Both the position numbers and the translations under genes were made by a program. Below the pieces are notes generated by a model. That model did no database searches. It was not told the DNA's origin and saw only the letters and a program-made list of their open reading frames with translations. DNA of 64,000 nucleotides from Blautia sp. (GTDB lineage: Bacteria; Bacillota; Clostridia; Lachnospirales; Lachnospiraceae), in the NCBI GenBank assembly GCA_029257775.1, contig JARIAQ010000038.1:57507-121506 (forward strand). The letters run 5' to 3'. Shown here piece after piece: positions 45,381-54,063 of this stretch (position 1 is its first letter; every line of letters starts with the position of its first letter).

Positions 45381-46668
45381 TGTAGGAAAATCAACACTTT
45401 TTAATGCCCTGGCAGGGGAAAAGATTTCGATTGTAAAAGATACACCAGGAGTTACAAGAGATAGAATTTATGTGGATGTGACATGGTTAGATAAAACTTT
45501 TACTATGATTGATACAGGAGGAATCGAACCAGAGAGTACAGATATTATTCTTTCTCAGATGAGAGAACAAGCGCAGATTGCTATTGATACTGCGGATGTT
45601 ATTATTTTTATGACAGATGTTCGTCAAGGACTTGTAGATGCAGATTCGAAAGTGGCAGACATGCTTCGAAGAAGCAAAAAACCAGTAGTTTTAGTTGTAA
45701 ATAAGGTGGATAGTTTCCAGAAGTTTATGATGGATACTTATGAATTCTATAACTTGGGAATTGGGGAGCCAGTGCCTATTTCTGCAGCATCTATGTTGGG
45801 ATTAGGAGATATGCTGGAAAAAGTAGTAGAGCATTTTGGCGATCATGGGCAAAATGATGAAGAAGATGAAATTCCGAAAATTGCAGTAGTAGGAAAACCG
45901 AATGTAGGAAAATCTTCTCTGATTAATAAAATTTTGGGAGAGGATCGAGTAATTGTTTCAAATATTGCAGGAACAACCAGAGATGCTATTGATACAAAGG
46001 TTACTTATCAAGGAAAAGAGTATACTTTTATTGATACGGCAGGACTTCGTAGAAAAAATAAGATAAAAGAAGAATTAGAGCGCTATAGTATTATTCGTAC
46101 TGTAACTGCAGTAGAGAGAGCAGATGTAGTAGTAATGATGATTGATGCAACAGAGGGTGTAACAGAACAAGATGCAAAAATCGCAGGGATTGCTCATGAT
46201 AGAGGAAAAGGAGTAGTCATTGCTGTAAATAAATGGGATGCCATTGAAAAAAATGATAAAACAATTTATAAGTTTACCAATAAGGTAAGAGAAACTCTTT
46301 CCTACATGCCTTATGCAGAGATTATGTTTATTTCTGCACATACCGGACAGAGAATTCCGAAATTATTTGAAACTATTGATATGGTTTTGGAAAATCAGAC
46401 TTTGCGTATTCAGACAGGTGTATTAAATGAAATTATTACAGAAGCAACAGCCCTTCAACAACCACCTTCTGACAAAGGAAAACGTTTAAAAATATTCTAT
46501 ACAACACAAGTTTCTGTAAAACCACCTACTTTTGTTATTTTTGTAAATGATAAAGAATTGATGCATTTTTCTTATGTGAGATACTTAGAGAATAAAATTA
46601 GAGAAGCATTTGGGTTTAAAGGAACTTCGCTGAAATTTATTATTCGTGAGCGAAAAGAGGGAGAATAA
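45343..46668 (+). CDS. der: ribosome biogenesis GTPase Der (EngA)
   Basis: 441 residues with two tandem GTPase domains (GRPNVGKST and [10 protein letters not shown]-loops; DTGGIEP and DTAGLRR; NKVD and NKWD) and a KH-like C-terminal domain. Essential for 50S assembly. An AAAAGGAG site lies inside the DUF512 gene. Confidence 0.97.
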   Translation: MSKPIVAIVGRPNVGKSTLFNALAGEKISIVKDTPGVTRDRIYVDVTWLDKTFTMIDTGGIEPESTDIILSQMREQAQIAIDTADVIIFMTDVRQGLVDADSKVADMLRRSKKPVVLVVNKVDSFQKFMMDTYEFYNLGIGEPVPISAASMLGLGDMLEKVVEHFGDHGQNDEEDEIPKIAVVGKPNVGKSSLINKILGEDRVIVSNIAGTTRDAIDTKVTYQGKEYTFIDTAGLRRKNKIKEELERYSIIRTVTAVERADVVVMMIDATEGVTEQDAKIAGIAHDRGKGVVIAVNKWDAIEKNDKTIYKFTNKVRETLSYMPYAEIMFISAHTGQRIPKLFETIDMVLENQTLRIQTGVLNEIITEATALQQPPSDKGKRLKIFYTTQVSVKPPTFVIFVNDKELMHFSYVRYLENKIREAFGFKGTSLKFIIRERKEGE

Positions 46669-46673
46669 AAGAA

Positions 46674-47318
46674 ATGTTAGCGAGGATGATTTGTCTGGCC
46701 ATTGGCTATATATGTGGATTATTTCAGACTTCTTATATTTACGGCAAGAAAAAAGGAATTGATATACGAGAACATGGAAGCGGAAATGCAGGAAGTACCA
46801 ATGCGCTTAGAACATTAGGGAAAAAAGCAGGAGCGTTGACACTTTTGGGAGATTGTTTGAAATGTGTTGTGGCTATTCTTATTGCAAAAATACTTTTTGC
46901 ATCTCATCAGGGTGAAGATTTGCTGCTTTTGGAATTATATTCAGGAGCAGGATGCATTTTAGGTCATAATTTTCCTTTTTATTTAAAATTTAAGGGAGGA
47001 AAGGGAATTGCAGCATCTGTAGGTCTTTTATTAGCTTTTGATTGGAGATTGTTTTTAATTTGTGCTGTGTTATTTTTTGGGGCGTTTTTCTTGACACATT
47101 ATGTATCTTTGGGTTCTTTACTGGCATATTTTGGTTTTGTTGTAGCACTTATTCTTTTTGGGCAAAAAGGAGCTTATCATTGTACGCAGCAAGCTTTGTA
47201 TGAAATGTATGGTGTGGCAGTATGTTTGATGATTTTGGCATATTGGAGACATAGGCAAAATATTGTTCGATTAATACATGGAAACGAAAACAAAATTTTT
47301 CTGGGGAAAAAGAGGTAA
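46674..47318 (+). CDS. plsY: glycerol-3-phosphate acyltransferase PlsY
   Basis: 214-residue membrane enzyme moving acyl from acyl-phosphate (made by PlsX, 2.8 kb) to glycerol-3-phosphate. Motifs: GSGNAGSTNALRTLG, GHNFPFYLKFKGGKGIA. Followed 6 nt later by gpsA, which makes its substrate glycerol-3-phosphate. Confidence 0.95.
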   Translation: MLARMICLAIGYICGLFQTSYIYGKKKGIDIREHGSGNAGSTNALRTLGKKAGALTLLGDCLKCVVAILIAKILFASHQGEDLLLLELYSGAGCILGHNFPFYLKFKGGKGIAASVGLLLAFDWRLFLICAVLFFGAFFLTHYVSLGSLLAYFGFVVALILFGQKGAYHCTQQALYEMYGVAVCLMILAYWRHRQNIVRLIHGNENKIFLGKKR

Positions 47319-47324
47319 AAGCTT

Positions 47325-48341
47325 ATGAGTGAAATTGGTGTAATTGGGGCAGGAAGCTGGGGAACAGCTTTGGCAATTCTGTTAGAAAACAATGGTCATC
47401 ATGTAACTTTGTGGTCTCATAGAGAAAAAGAAGCAAAAGAATTGTCAAAAAGTAGAGAACATAAAACAAAGTTACCGGGAGTTCATATACCTGAGGGCAT
47501 TACGATTACGGAAAATTTAGAAATGGCTTTAGCAGAAAAAGAGGTTATTGTTTTTGCAGTACCCTCTGTGGCGGTACGTAGTACAGCGAAAAAAGTTGCT
47601 CCTTATGTAAAAAAAGGGCAGTTGATTGTAAATGTTGCAAAGGGAATAGAAGAAACAACTTTAATGACACTTACGGATATTATTGAAGAAGAAATTCCCT
47701 GGGCAAAAGGGTGCGTGTTATCTGGTCCAAGTCATGCAGAGGAAGTAAGTCGAGGACTTCCTACGACTTGCGTGGTTGGTGCAAGAGATAAAGAGACGGC
47801 AGAGTTTTTACAAAACATTTTTATGAGTCCTGTATTTCGTGTGTACATTAGTTCAGATATTCTGGGTATTGAATTAGGTGGTGCATTAAAAAATGTTATT
47901 GCTTTGGCGGCTGGAACGGCAGATGGACTTGGTTATGGGGATAATACGAAAGCTGCTTTAATTACAAGAGGAATTACAGAGATTGCCCGTTTGGGTATTG
48001 CCATGGGAGCGAAGGCAGATACTTTTTATGGATTATCAGGTATTGGTGACTTGATTGTGACTTGTGCCAGTAAGCATAGCAGAAATCGAAAAGCTGGTTA
48101 TTTTATGGGACAAGGAAAGAGCATGGAGGAAGCCATGAATGAAGTTAATATGGTGGTGGAGGGAGTTTATTCTGCTAAGGCAGGTCTTTCTCTGTCGCAA
48201 AAATATAAAGTAGAAATGCCTATTATTGAACAAGTAAATAAAGTGCTGTTTGAAGGAAAAGCGCCAGCGGATGCGGTGAGAGAATTGATGGTACGGGATA
48301 AAAAAATAGAATCTTGGGATAGCACCTGGACAATGGAATAA
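47325..48341 (+). CDS. gpsA: glycerol-3-phosphate dehydrogenase [NAD(P)+]
   Basis: 338 residues. N-terminal NAD site GAGSWGTALAILL; LSGPSHAEEVSRGLPT; catalytic ELGGALKNVIALAAG and GLSGIGDLIVTC. Reduces DHAP to glycerol-3-phosphate for lipid synthesis. Last gene of the operon. Confidence 0.96.
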   Translation: MSEIGVIGAGSWGTALAILLENNGHHVTLWSHREKEAKELSKSREHKTKLPGVHIPEGITITENLEMALAEKEVIVFAVPSVAVRSTAKKVAPYVKKGQLIVNVAKGIEETTLMTLTDIIEEEIPWAKGCVLSGPSHAEEVSRGLPTTCVVGARDKETAEFLQNIFMSPVFRVYISSDILGIELGGALKNVIALAAGTADGLGYGDNTKAALITRGITEIARLGIAMGAKADTFYGLSGIGDLIVTCASKHSRNRKAGYFMGQGKSMEEAMNEVNMVVEGVYSAKAGLSLSQKYKVEMPIIEQVNKVLFEGKAPADAVRELMVRDKKIESWDSTWTME

Positions 48342-48343
48342 AA

Positions 48344-48386
48344 GAAAAAGAAGCTGCATAATCATGTGATATGCAGCTTCTTTTTA
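48344..48386. terminator. bidirectional terminator between gpsA and the aldo/keto reductase
   Basis: AAGAAGCTGCAT pairs with ATGCAGCTTCTT with an 11-nt loop, followed by TTT. It extends to the last codons of the minus-strand gene. Confidence 0.85.
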
Positions 48387-49217
48387 TAAATAAGACATTA
48401 TGTCTTCGGGTATTCCGGTGATGCGTTGTCCGGCATTCATAGCGGAAATGGCAATCATTTCCTCAGGTGTTAAGGTGAAGTCGAAAATTTTACTATTTTC
48501 TTCTAGATGATTTTTTTGTTCAGATTTTGGAATGACAGATATATTTTGCTGTACAAGCCAACGCAAACCAATTTGAGCAGGGGTTTTATGGTGCTGATTT
48601 CCGATTTCGATCATAAGTGGACTATTGAGGTAAGTTCCTCTGGCGAGAGGAGCGTAAGCTTGAAGAGCAATACCATTGCTTTGACAATAGGAGATAAGCT
48701 CTGGGTTTTGAAAAAGTGGATGCATTTCCACTTGGTTAATAGCAGGAATAATATCGGAAGATTCTTTTAGAAGCTCCAGGTCGTGTATAGAAAAATTGGA
48801 AACACCAATAGACTTTATAACACCAGAAGTTTGTAATTTTTCGAAGATACGCCAAGTGTTACAGAAACAACCTGGTACAGGCCAGTGAATTAAATATAAA
48901 TCCAAATAATCCAAACCCAGTCGTTCTAGGCTGCGATAAAAGCTATCTTCAATATTTCCAATCCGCTGTGCAGTATTCCATAACTTTGTAGTAATAAACA
49001 ACTCACTTCGTGGAATGGAAAGAGCTTTAAGGGCTTTTCCAATGGATTCCTCATTTTTATAAAAAGAAGCCGTATCAATTAAGTGATATCCACAGGAAAA
49101 TGCCTCCAGAATTTCTTGTTTTAATTGATTTTCATCTGTTGTTTTATATGTGCCGAGTCCTAGAAGGGGCATTTCTTTTGTGTCATTTAAATGAATAATG
49201 TGATTGCCGAAAGACAT
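48384..49217 (-). CDS. aldo/keto reductase
   Basis: 277 residues from the ATG preceded by AAGGAGG; about 25 more upstream codons are open but lack a site. NADPH-dependent carbonyl reductase fold: LGLGTYKT, the catalytic Asp-Tyr of DTASFYKNEESIGKAL, Lys in TTKLWNTAQ, His in LIHWPVPG, then SIGVSNF and VIPKSEQKNHLEEN. Substrate unknown (2,5-diketogluconate or methylglyoxal reductase-like). Single gene. Confidence 0.93.
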   Translation of the reverse strand: MSFGNHIIHLNDTKEMPLLGLGTYKTTDENQLKQEILEAFSCGYHLIDTASFYKNEESIGKALKALSIPRSELFITTKLWNTAQRIGNIEDSFYRSLERLGLDYLDLYLIHWPVPGCFCNTWRIFEKLQTSGVIKSIGVSNFSIHDLELLKESSDIIPAINQVEMHPLFQNPELISYCQSNGIALQAYAPLARGTYLNSPLMIEIGNQHHKTPAQIGLRWLVQQNISVIPKSEQKNHLEENSKIFDFTLTPEEMIAISAMNAGQRITGIPEDIMSYL

Positions 49218-49242
49218 ATAAAAACCTCCTTGTATGACAGAT

Positions 49243-49273
49243 AGTATAACATGGAAATGTGAAAAATGTACAA
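49243..49273 (-). promoter_or_regulatory. promoter of the aldo/keto reductase gene
   Basis: On the minus strand TTGTAC, 19-bp spacer and TATACT with an extended -10 TG (TGTTATACT). Confidence 0.5.
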
Positions 49274-49511
49274 CAATTTTGTTAAATTTCAACGTTAAAA
49301 AGGAGATTGTTCAAAAACCTACAAAATATATGGTAGATAAAAGGAAAATTCCTGTTTTTATAGATATAGAAAAAGATTTAGACAAAGAGATATACAAAAA
49401 GTGTAGAAAAGGTTTTTACAACCATTGCGCAAAAATAACAAAAAGTGAAAAAAATAAGCATAGATATTGAAAATATTTACGGGTTGGACGTAGAAAAAAA
49501 CATAAAACACC
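49274..49511. other. AT-rich spacer before the Wood-Ljungdahl cluster
   Basis: About 240 bp with no convincing gene. An 11-bp word, TGCGCAAAAAT, occurs here at 49426 and again at 49571 in the leader of the next gene; it could be a regulator site, but two copies in AT-rich DNA is weak evidence. Confidence 0.4.
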
Positions 49512-49540
49512 TTGATAAAAATAGTGAAACCATGTATAAT
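49512..49540 (+). promoter_or_regulatory. main promoter of the Wood-Ljungdahl cluster
   Basis: TTGATA (49512-49517), 17-bp spacer and perfect TATAAT (49535-49540), about 70 bp before the first gene. The leader contains a short GTGCG/CGCAC hairpin (49570-49574 with 49590-49594) just before the ribosome site. Confidence 0.82.
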
Positions 49541-49609
49541 GAAGTTAATTGATAAATTATTGTCATTCAGTGCGCAAAAATTTAAAAATCGCACAGAAAG
49601 GATAGAAAA

Positions 49610-49939
49610 ATGCATTTAATCAAAGATGAAAATGGTAATGTGATTCCTCATGGCAATGCCCATGAACATACCCATGAACATACCCATGAACATTGCGGTA
49701 GCTGTAATAGTGATTGTCAAGGGAACTGCACAGATGAAGTAGTGGCTTTATTGAATTATATGTTATCACATAATGAACATCATGCAGAGGAATTGGACCA
49801 GATGGCGGATAATCTGGAAAAATTAGGTATGTCGGATGCTGCAAAGACTATTAAAGAAGGAGTTGCAGATTTTAAAAAAGGCAATATGCGTTTAGGACTG
49901 GCTTTGACACTTGTTAAAGAACATTTAAAGGAGGCGTAA
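49610..49939 (+). CDS. small His/Cys-rich putative metal-handling protein
   Basis: 109 residues. After 13 residues comes a metal-binding-like stretch: alternating His at 18, 20, 22, 24, 26 and 28 (HEHTHEHTHEH), then four cysteines at 29, 32, 36 and 40. The remaining 65 residues are helical (NYMLSHNEHHAEELDQMADNLEKLG). No known function is recognised. It opens the cluster 2 nt before cooT, a nickel-binding protein for CODH, so storing or delivering nickel is a reasonable inference (compare the His-rich tail of CooJ). Confidence 0.8.
   Translation: MHLIKDENGNVIPHGNAHEHTHEHTHEHCGSCNSDCQGNCTDEVVALLNYMLSHNEHHAEELDQMADNLEKLGMSDAAKTIKEGVADFKKGNMRLGLALTLVKEHLKEA
49661..49696 (+). repeat. 12-bp tandem repeat coding for the HEHT motif
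   Basis: CATGAACATACC occurs at 49661 and 49673 and, with its last three bases changed, at 49685. In-frame copy-number change would alter the number of metal-binding histidines. Confidence 0.88.
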
Positions 49940-49941
49940 GT

Positions 49942-50124
49942 ATGTGTCTTGCAACTGTTCAGAAAGAAAGTGATAATACCATTATTTGTAAAATGGTAAG
50001 TCGCATTGATGTAGAGGGAGAAAATGTTATTCTTCGTGACATTATGGGAGAAAAGAAAGTAATAAAAGGAAAAATTCTTATGGTGGATTTGGCAAACAGT
50101 ATTGTAAAGCTGGATTGTGAATAA
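49942..50124 (+). CDS. cooT: CooT family nickel-binding protein
   Basis: A 60-residue protein starting MCLATV; Cys2 is the conserved nickel ligand of CooT, a dimeric accessory protein for maturation of the Ni-Fe-S C-cluster of CO dehydrogenase. Length and beta-rich pattern fit the family. The strong GGAGGCG site overlaps the end of the His-rich gene, so the two are coupled. Confidence 0.88.
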   Translation: MCLATVQKESDNTIICKMVSRIDVEGENVILRDIMGEKKVIKGKILMVDLANSIVKLDCE

Positions 50125-50184
50125 GATTTTAAAGGGTAATACCTTAAAATAATATTATAAAATAAATGCGGAGGTACAAATTTT

Positions 50185-51102
50185 ATGAAATTATCAGATG
50201 CAATGAGAGAGAAAATGCTCCTTTCTTTTGAGCTTTTCCCACCAAAAACAGACAAAGGAATGGAGAATCTTCCAGGAACAATTGAACATTTATGCAAGTA
50301 TAAACCGGAATACATTTCATGTACATACGGTGCTGGCGGAACAAATGTTGGTAAAAACATGGATGTATGTAAAATGATCAAAGATGCAGGAACAATTCCT
50401 GTTACACATTTTACATGTATTGGAAACACAGCAGAAGGTATTAAAGAACAGCTTCAGGGATACTTAGATAATGGTGTGGATCATATGTTGGCTCTTCGTG
50501 GAGATCTTCCATTCGGATGGACAGGAACAGGCGGAGATTTTGCATATGCAACAGATTTAGTAGCGTATGTACGTAAAGAATTCGGTGATAAAATTGAAAT
50601 TGCTGTTGCAGGTTCACCAGAAGGACATATTTCTTGCCGTAGTTTAGAAGCTGATATTGCAGTTTTGAAACAGAAACAGGATAATGGTGCTGATTATATC
50701 ATGACACAGTTATGCTGGGATATGGAACAGTTTAAATATTGGTTAGACGCAATTCGTTGCGCTGGTATTACTATGCCTGTTGATGTAGGTATTATGCCAA
50801 TTTTAGATCAGGCTGCTACAATCAATATGGCTTTATCACGTAATGCATGTGTAATGCCACGTGAACTTTGCGAAATTATTTCTCAGAACTGGATTTTCCC
50901 AAATCCATTTGTTCAGGATCCATTTGATGCAGATGTTGAAGGAAAGAAAGCAAGATTTAAAGAAGCTGGTATTGAATATACAATTAGACAGATTGATGAA
51001 TATCGTGCTTGTGGTATCGATGGTATCCATTTATATGCATTAAATAAATGGAAAGATGTATCTGAAATTATTGATCGTTCAGGACTTCGTACATTAGTAT
51101 AA
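50185..51102 (+). CDS. metF: methylenetetrahydrofolate reductase
   Basis: A 305-residue TIM-barrel flavoenzyme reducing methylene-THF to methyl-THF, the last step of the methyl branch. Motifs: LSFELFPPKTDKG, YISCTYGAGG, HFTCIGN, LALRGDLP, FAYATDLV, GIMPIL. No metV (the Fe-S partner of many acetogen MetF proteins) lies beside it in this window. GGAGG site; followed by cooC. Confidence 0.95.
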   Translation: MKLSDAMREKMLLSFELFPPKTDKGMENLPGTIEHLCKYKPEYISCTYGAGGTNVGKNMDVCKMIKDAGTIPVTHFTCIGNTAEGIKEQLQGYLDNGVDHMLALRGDLPFGWTGTGGDFAYATDLVAYVRKEFGDKIEIAVAGSPEGHISCRSLEADIAVLKQKQDNGADYIMTQLCWDMEQFKYWLDAIRCAGITMPVDVGIMPILDQAATINMALSRNACVMPRELCEIISQNWIFPNPFVQDPFDADVEGKKARFKEAGIEYTIRQIDEYRACGIDGIHLYALNKWKDVSEIIDRSGLRTLV

Positions 51103-51142
51103 GAAACATAAGAGATTGAAAGAAATATAGGAGGTGCCCTTT

Positions 51143-51913
51143 ATGGCGCATGTAATTGCAGTTGCCGGAAAAGGCGGCGTAGGTAAGACAACACTGACAG
51201 GACTCATTATTCAGTATCTGGGCGAAAAGGGCAAAGGTCCTATTCTTGCGGTAGATGCAGATGCAAATTCAAATTTAAATGAAGTGCTTGGCGTAGAAGT
51301 GGAAGCAACTCTTGGGGATGTTCGCGAGGAAGTTGCACATTCTGAAATGTCTAAAGATAATCCTATTCCTACGGGGATGACAAAAGCAGATTATATGGAA
51401 TTTAAGTTTGATGATGCACTAGTTGAGGATAAGGATTTTGATTTGCTGGTTATGGGACGTACACAGGGGAAAGGTTGTTATTGCTTTGTGAATGGCCTTT
51501 TACAGGCGCAACTTCAGCGATTAGAAAAGAATTATCCGTATATTATTGTAGATAATGAAGCTGGAATGGAACACATTAGTAGAGGTGTTCTTCCAAGTAT
51601 GCAGACGGCGATTCTTGTTAGCGACTGCTCCCGCCGAGGAGTACAGGCGGTGGGAAGAATTGCAAAATTAATTGAGGAATGTGATATGCATCCTCGCCAA
51701 GTTGGATTGATTATTAACCGTGCACCAGGCGGAGTGCTTAATGAGGGCACAAAGCAGGAAATTGAAAAACAGGGACTTCATCTCTTAGGCGTAGTGCCTC
51801 AAGATGAAACAGTTTTTGAATATGATTGTGAAGGAACACCTACAATCAAGCTTCCGGAAGATTCTCCGGTAAAAAAAGCTATACGGGAAATAGTCGACAA
51901 ATTAGATTTTTAA
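51143..51913 (+). CDS. cooC: CODH nickel-insertion ATPase CooC (first copy)
   Basis: 256 residues from ATG 51143 (GGAGGTG at 7 nt; the longer GTG frame overlaps the site). A MinD/SIMIBI ATPase with deviant Walker A GKGGVGKTT and the metal-binding CxC pair Cys112-Tyr-Cys114. It drives nickel insertion into the CODH C-cluster. One of two CooC genes, placed just before cooS. A structured intergenic region follows. Confidence 0.93.
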   Translation: MAHVIAVAGKGGVGKTTLTGLIIQYLGEKGKGPILAVDADANSNLNEVLGVEVEATLGDVREEVAHSEMSKDNPIPTGMTKADYMEFKFDDALVEDKDFDLLVMGRTQGKGCYCFVNGLLQAQLQRLEKNYPYIIVDNEAGMEHISRGVLPSMQTAILVSDCSRRGVQAVGRIAKLIEECDMHPRQVGLIINRAPGGVLNEGTKQEIEKQGLHLLGVVPQDETVFEYDCEGTPTIKLPEDSPVKKAIREIVDKLDF

Positions 51914-52024
51914 AGCGTAAGCTTTCTCCTCTCTGTCCGGGCATAAAAAAAACCTGTTGTAGCGTAAGCTATACAATAGCTGGAAACGATTTTGATGCAG
52001 CTATTGAGACAGAGAGGATTTTTT
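51912..52024 (+). terminator. complex terminator-like RNA structure after cooC
   Basis: A small hairpin AAAGC-GTAA-GCTTT (51912-51925) is followed by an 11-bp perfect stem (51927-51937 with 52008-52018) that ends in six T. Inside the long stem lie two more hairpins: TAGC-GTAA-GCTA (51960-51971) and AATAGCTG/CAGCTATT (51975-51982 with 51998-52005). The branched apex is unusual for a plain terminator and could be a regulatory RNA acting on the CODH genes downstream. Confidence 0.65.
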
Positions 52025-52035
52025 ATAAAGCTTGT

Positions 52036-52080
52036 AACCCCCTGGGGCGGATATAGGGGGTATAAGTTCCGCCCCCTATA
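52036..52080 (+). promoter_or_regulatory. mutually exclusive GC-rich hairpins in the cooS leader
   Basis: Three perfect stems compete for the same bases: ACCCCCT with AGGGGGT (about 52037-52043 and 52055-52061), GGGGCGGA with TCCGCCCC (about 52044-52051 and 52068-52075), and TATAGGGGG with CCCCCTATA (about 52052-52060 and 52072-52080). No T-run follows. The alternation suggests an RNA switch or attenuator, but this is inference. Confidence 0.55.
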
Positions 52081-52145
52081 TTGAAGAATGCCAACTTCAG
52101 GAAAAAATATTTGAAAAAAGAGGCGACAATAAAAGGAGGATATTC

Positions 52146-54038
52146 ATGAGTGAATTCAGATTAACTACAGTAGAAGAGTTTGAAGCTGCTACTGCGAGAC
52201 TTCTGGAAACAGGTGCTAAAGTAGGCGCTGATTCCTGGCAGGCTCGTGTAAAAAATCAGACACCACATTGTAAATTCGGAGAAGAAGGTATTTGCTGCCG
52301 TATTTGTACAATGGGTCCATGCCGTATTACAAAAAAGGCACCAAGAGGTATTTGTGGTTGTGACGTACACGGTATTGTAGGACGTAACTACTTGAAATTT
52401 ACAGCAGGTGGAGCTTCCGCACATTCCGATCATGGTCGTGAAATTTGTCATACTTTGTATGAAACAGCAGCAGACGGATGTTACAAAGTAAAAGATCCTG
52501 AAAAACTCATTCGCATTGCAAAAGAATGGGGAATGGAAACAGAAGGAAAAGATATTTATGAACTGGCCCATGAAGTTGCATTAGAAGGTTTAATGGAATA
52601 TGGTAAACCATTTGGAACTCAAAGATTTTTAAAGAGAGCTCCTGAATCACAGCAGAAATTGTGGGAAGAAAATGAAATTGCACCTTATGCAATTGATAGA
52701 GAAGTTTCTCGTTCTCTTCATATGACTCATATGGGATGTTCTTCTAAGCCAGAAGCTTTAGTAAAACAGGCTATTCGTTGCGGTCTTGGTGACGGATGGG
52801 GCGGTTCCATGATGGGAACAGAATTCTCTGACGTTTTATTTGGTACTCCAAAGCCAATCGAAACAGAAGCAAACTTAGGCGTTATGGTAGAAGAAAATGT
52901 AAACATTGTTGTACATGGTCATGACCCAAGTCTTTCTGAAATGATTTGCGAAGTTGCAGATAGTCCTGAAATGATTGCTTATGCAAAAGAACAGGGTGCT
53001 AAAGGTATTACAATTTCTGGTGTATGTTGTACATCTAATGAAGTTGCAATGCGTCGTGGTATTCCTATGGCTGGTAACTTCTTACAGCAGGAAAACGTTG
53101 TATTAACAGGTGCATGTGAAGCGATTGTTGTAGACGTACAGTGTATTTTCCCAGCATTAGGACCTTTAAGTAAGTGTTTCCACACAAAATTCATTACAAC
53201 ATCTCCAATTGCTCAGATGCCTGATTCTGAATTTGTTCGTTTTGATGCTCATACAGCACAGGAAAAAGCAACACAGATTGTTAAAATGGCAATTGAAAAC
53301 TTTAAAAACAGAAAACCAGAATTAGTTCATATTCCACAAATGAAACAGAAAGCAACTGTAGGTTATTCTACAGAAGCAATTGTTAAAGTTTTGGATGGTG
53401 TTACAAACTCACAGGTAGATGAAACAGGTACAACAAAGCCATTATTACAGTGTATTACATCTGGTGTACTTCGTGGTGCTGTTGCTATGGTTGGATGTAA
53501 CAACCCTAAAGTACGTCCTGACGTTGCTCATATTGAATTGATGAAAAAATTAGTTGCAAATGACATCATTATCATTGCTTCTGGATGTTCTGCTCAGGCT
53601 GCAGCAAAAGCAGGTCTTATGGATAAGAGAGCAAAAGATGTTTGTGGAGATGGTTTGAAGAGAGTTTGTGAATTAGCAGATATTCCTCCAGTACTTCATA
53701 TGGGATCTTGTGTTGATATTTCTCGTATGTTAGTTCTGGCTGCAACTCTTGCAAAAGATTCTGGACTTCGTATTTCACAGCTTCCAGTTGTTGGATGTGC
53801 TCCAGAATGGATGTCAGAGAAAGCAGTATCTATCGGTAACTATGTAATTGGTTCCGGACTTGATACATACTTAGGTGTAGATCCATATGCTTCAGGATCT
53901 AGCGAAATGGTTGAAATCCTTACAAATGGTACAAGAGAATGGTGTGAAGCAGCATTTACTGTAGAAAAAGACATTGATAAATTAGGCGATTTAATGATTG
54001 AAAGAATTGAAGAAAAGAGAGCTGCTCTTGGTATTTAA
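52146..54038 (+). CDS. cooS: carbon monoxide dehydrogenase catalytic subunit
   Basis: 630-residue Ni-Fe-S CODH (AcsA/CooS) interconverting CO2 and CO and feeding CO to ACS. N-terminal cysteines for clusters D and B are at 42, 50, 51, 54, 59, 70 and 72 (HCKFGEEGICCRICTMGPCR). C-cluster ligand regions are visible: HGHDPSLSEM, GVCCTSNE, VDVQCIFPAL, MVGCNNPK, IASGCSAQ and HMGSCVDISR. Full length. AAGGAGG site. Flanked on both sides by cooC genes. Confidence 0.97.
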   Translation: MSEFRLTTVEEFEAATARLLETGAKVGADSWQARVKNQTPHCKFGEEGICCRICTMGPCRITKKAPRGICGCDVHGIVGRNYLKFTAGGASAHSDHGREICHTLYETAADGCYKVKDPEKLIRIAKEWGMETEGKDIYELAHEVALEGLMEYGKPFGTQRFLKRAPESQQKLWEENEIAPYAIDREVSRSLHMTHMGCSSKPEALVKQAIRCGLGDGWGGSMMGTEFSDVLFGTPKPIETEANLGVMVEENVNIVVHGHDPSLSEMICEVADSPEMIAYAKEQGAKGITISGVCCTSNEVAMRRGIPMAGNFLQQENVVLTGACEAIVVDVQCIFPALGPLSKCFHTKFITTSPIAQMPDSEFVRFDAHTAQEKATQIVKMAIENFKNRKPELVHIPQMKQKATVGYSTEAIVKVLDGVTNSQVDETGTTKPLLQCITSGVLRGAVAMVGCNNPKVRPDVAHIELMKKLVANDIIIIASGCSAQAAAKAGLMDKRAKDVCGDGLKRVCELADIPPVLHMGSCVDISRMLVLAATLAKDSGLRISQLPVVGCAPEWMSEKAVSIGNYVIGSGLDTYLGVDPYASGSSEMVEILTNGTREWCEAAFTVEKDIDKLGDLMIERIEEKRAALGI

Positions 54039-54063
54039 TTTTTAAACGGGAAAGGTGAATGAC

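Noticed and set aside
49234..49470. 78-codon open frame before the Wood-Ljungdahl cluster
   Set aside because: No ribosome site, AT-rich Lys/Lys-Asn composition, and it lies over the aldo/keto reductase promoter.
49426..49581. Direct repeat TGCGCAAAAAT as a regulator-binding pair
   Set aside because: Only two copies, 145 bp apart and mostly A; chance is likely, so it is only noted in the spacer entry.
51912..52080. cooC-cooS gap as a cobalamin or NiCo riboswitch
   Set aside because: I could not find the conserved sequence elements of either class; left as an unassigned structured RNA.
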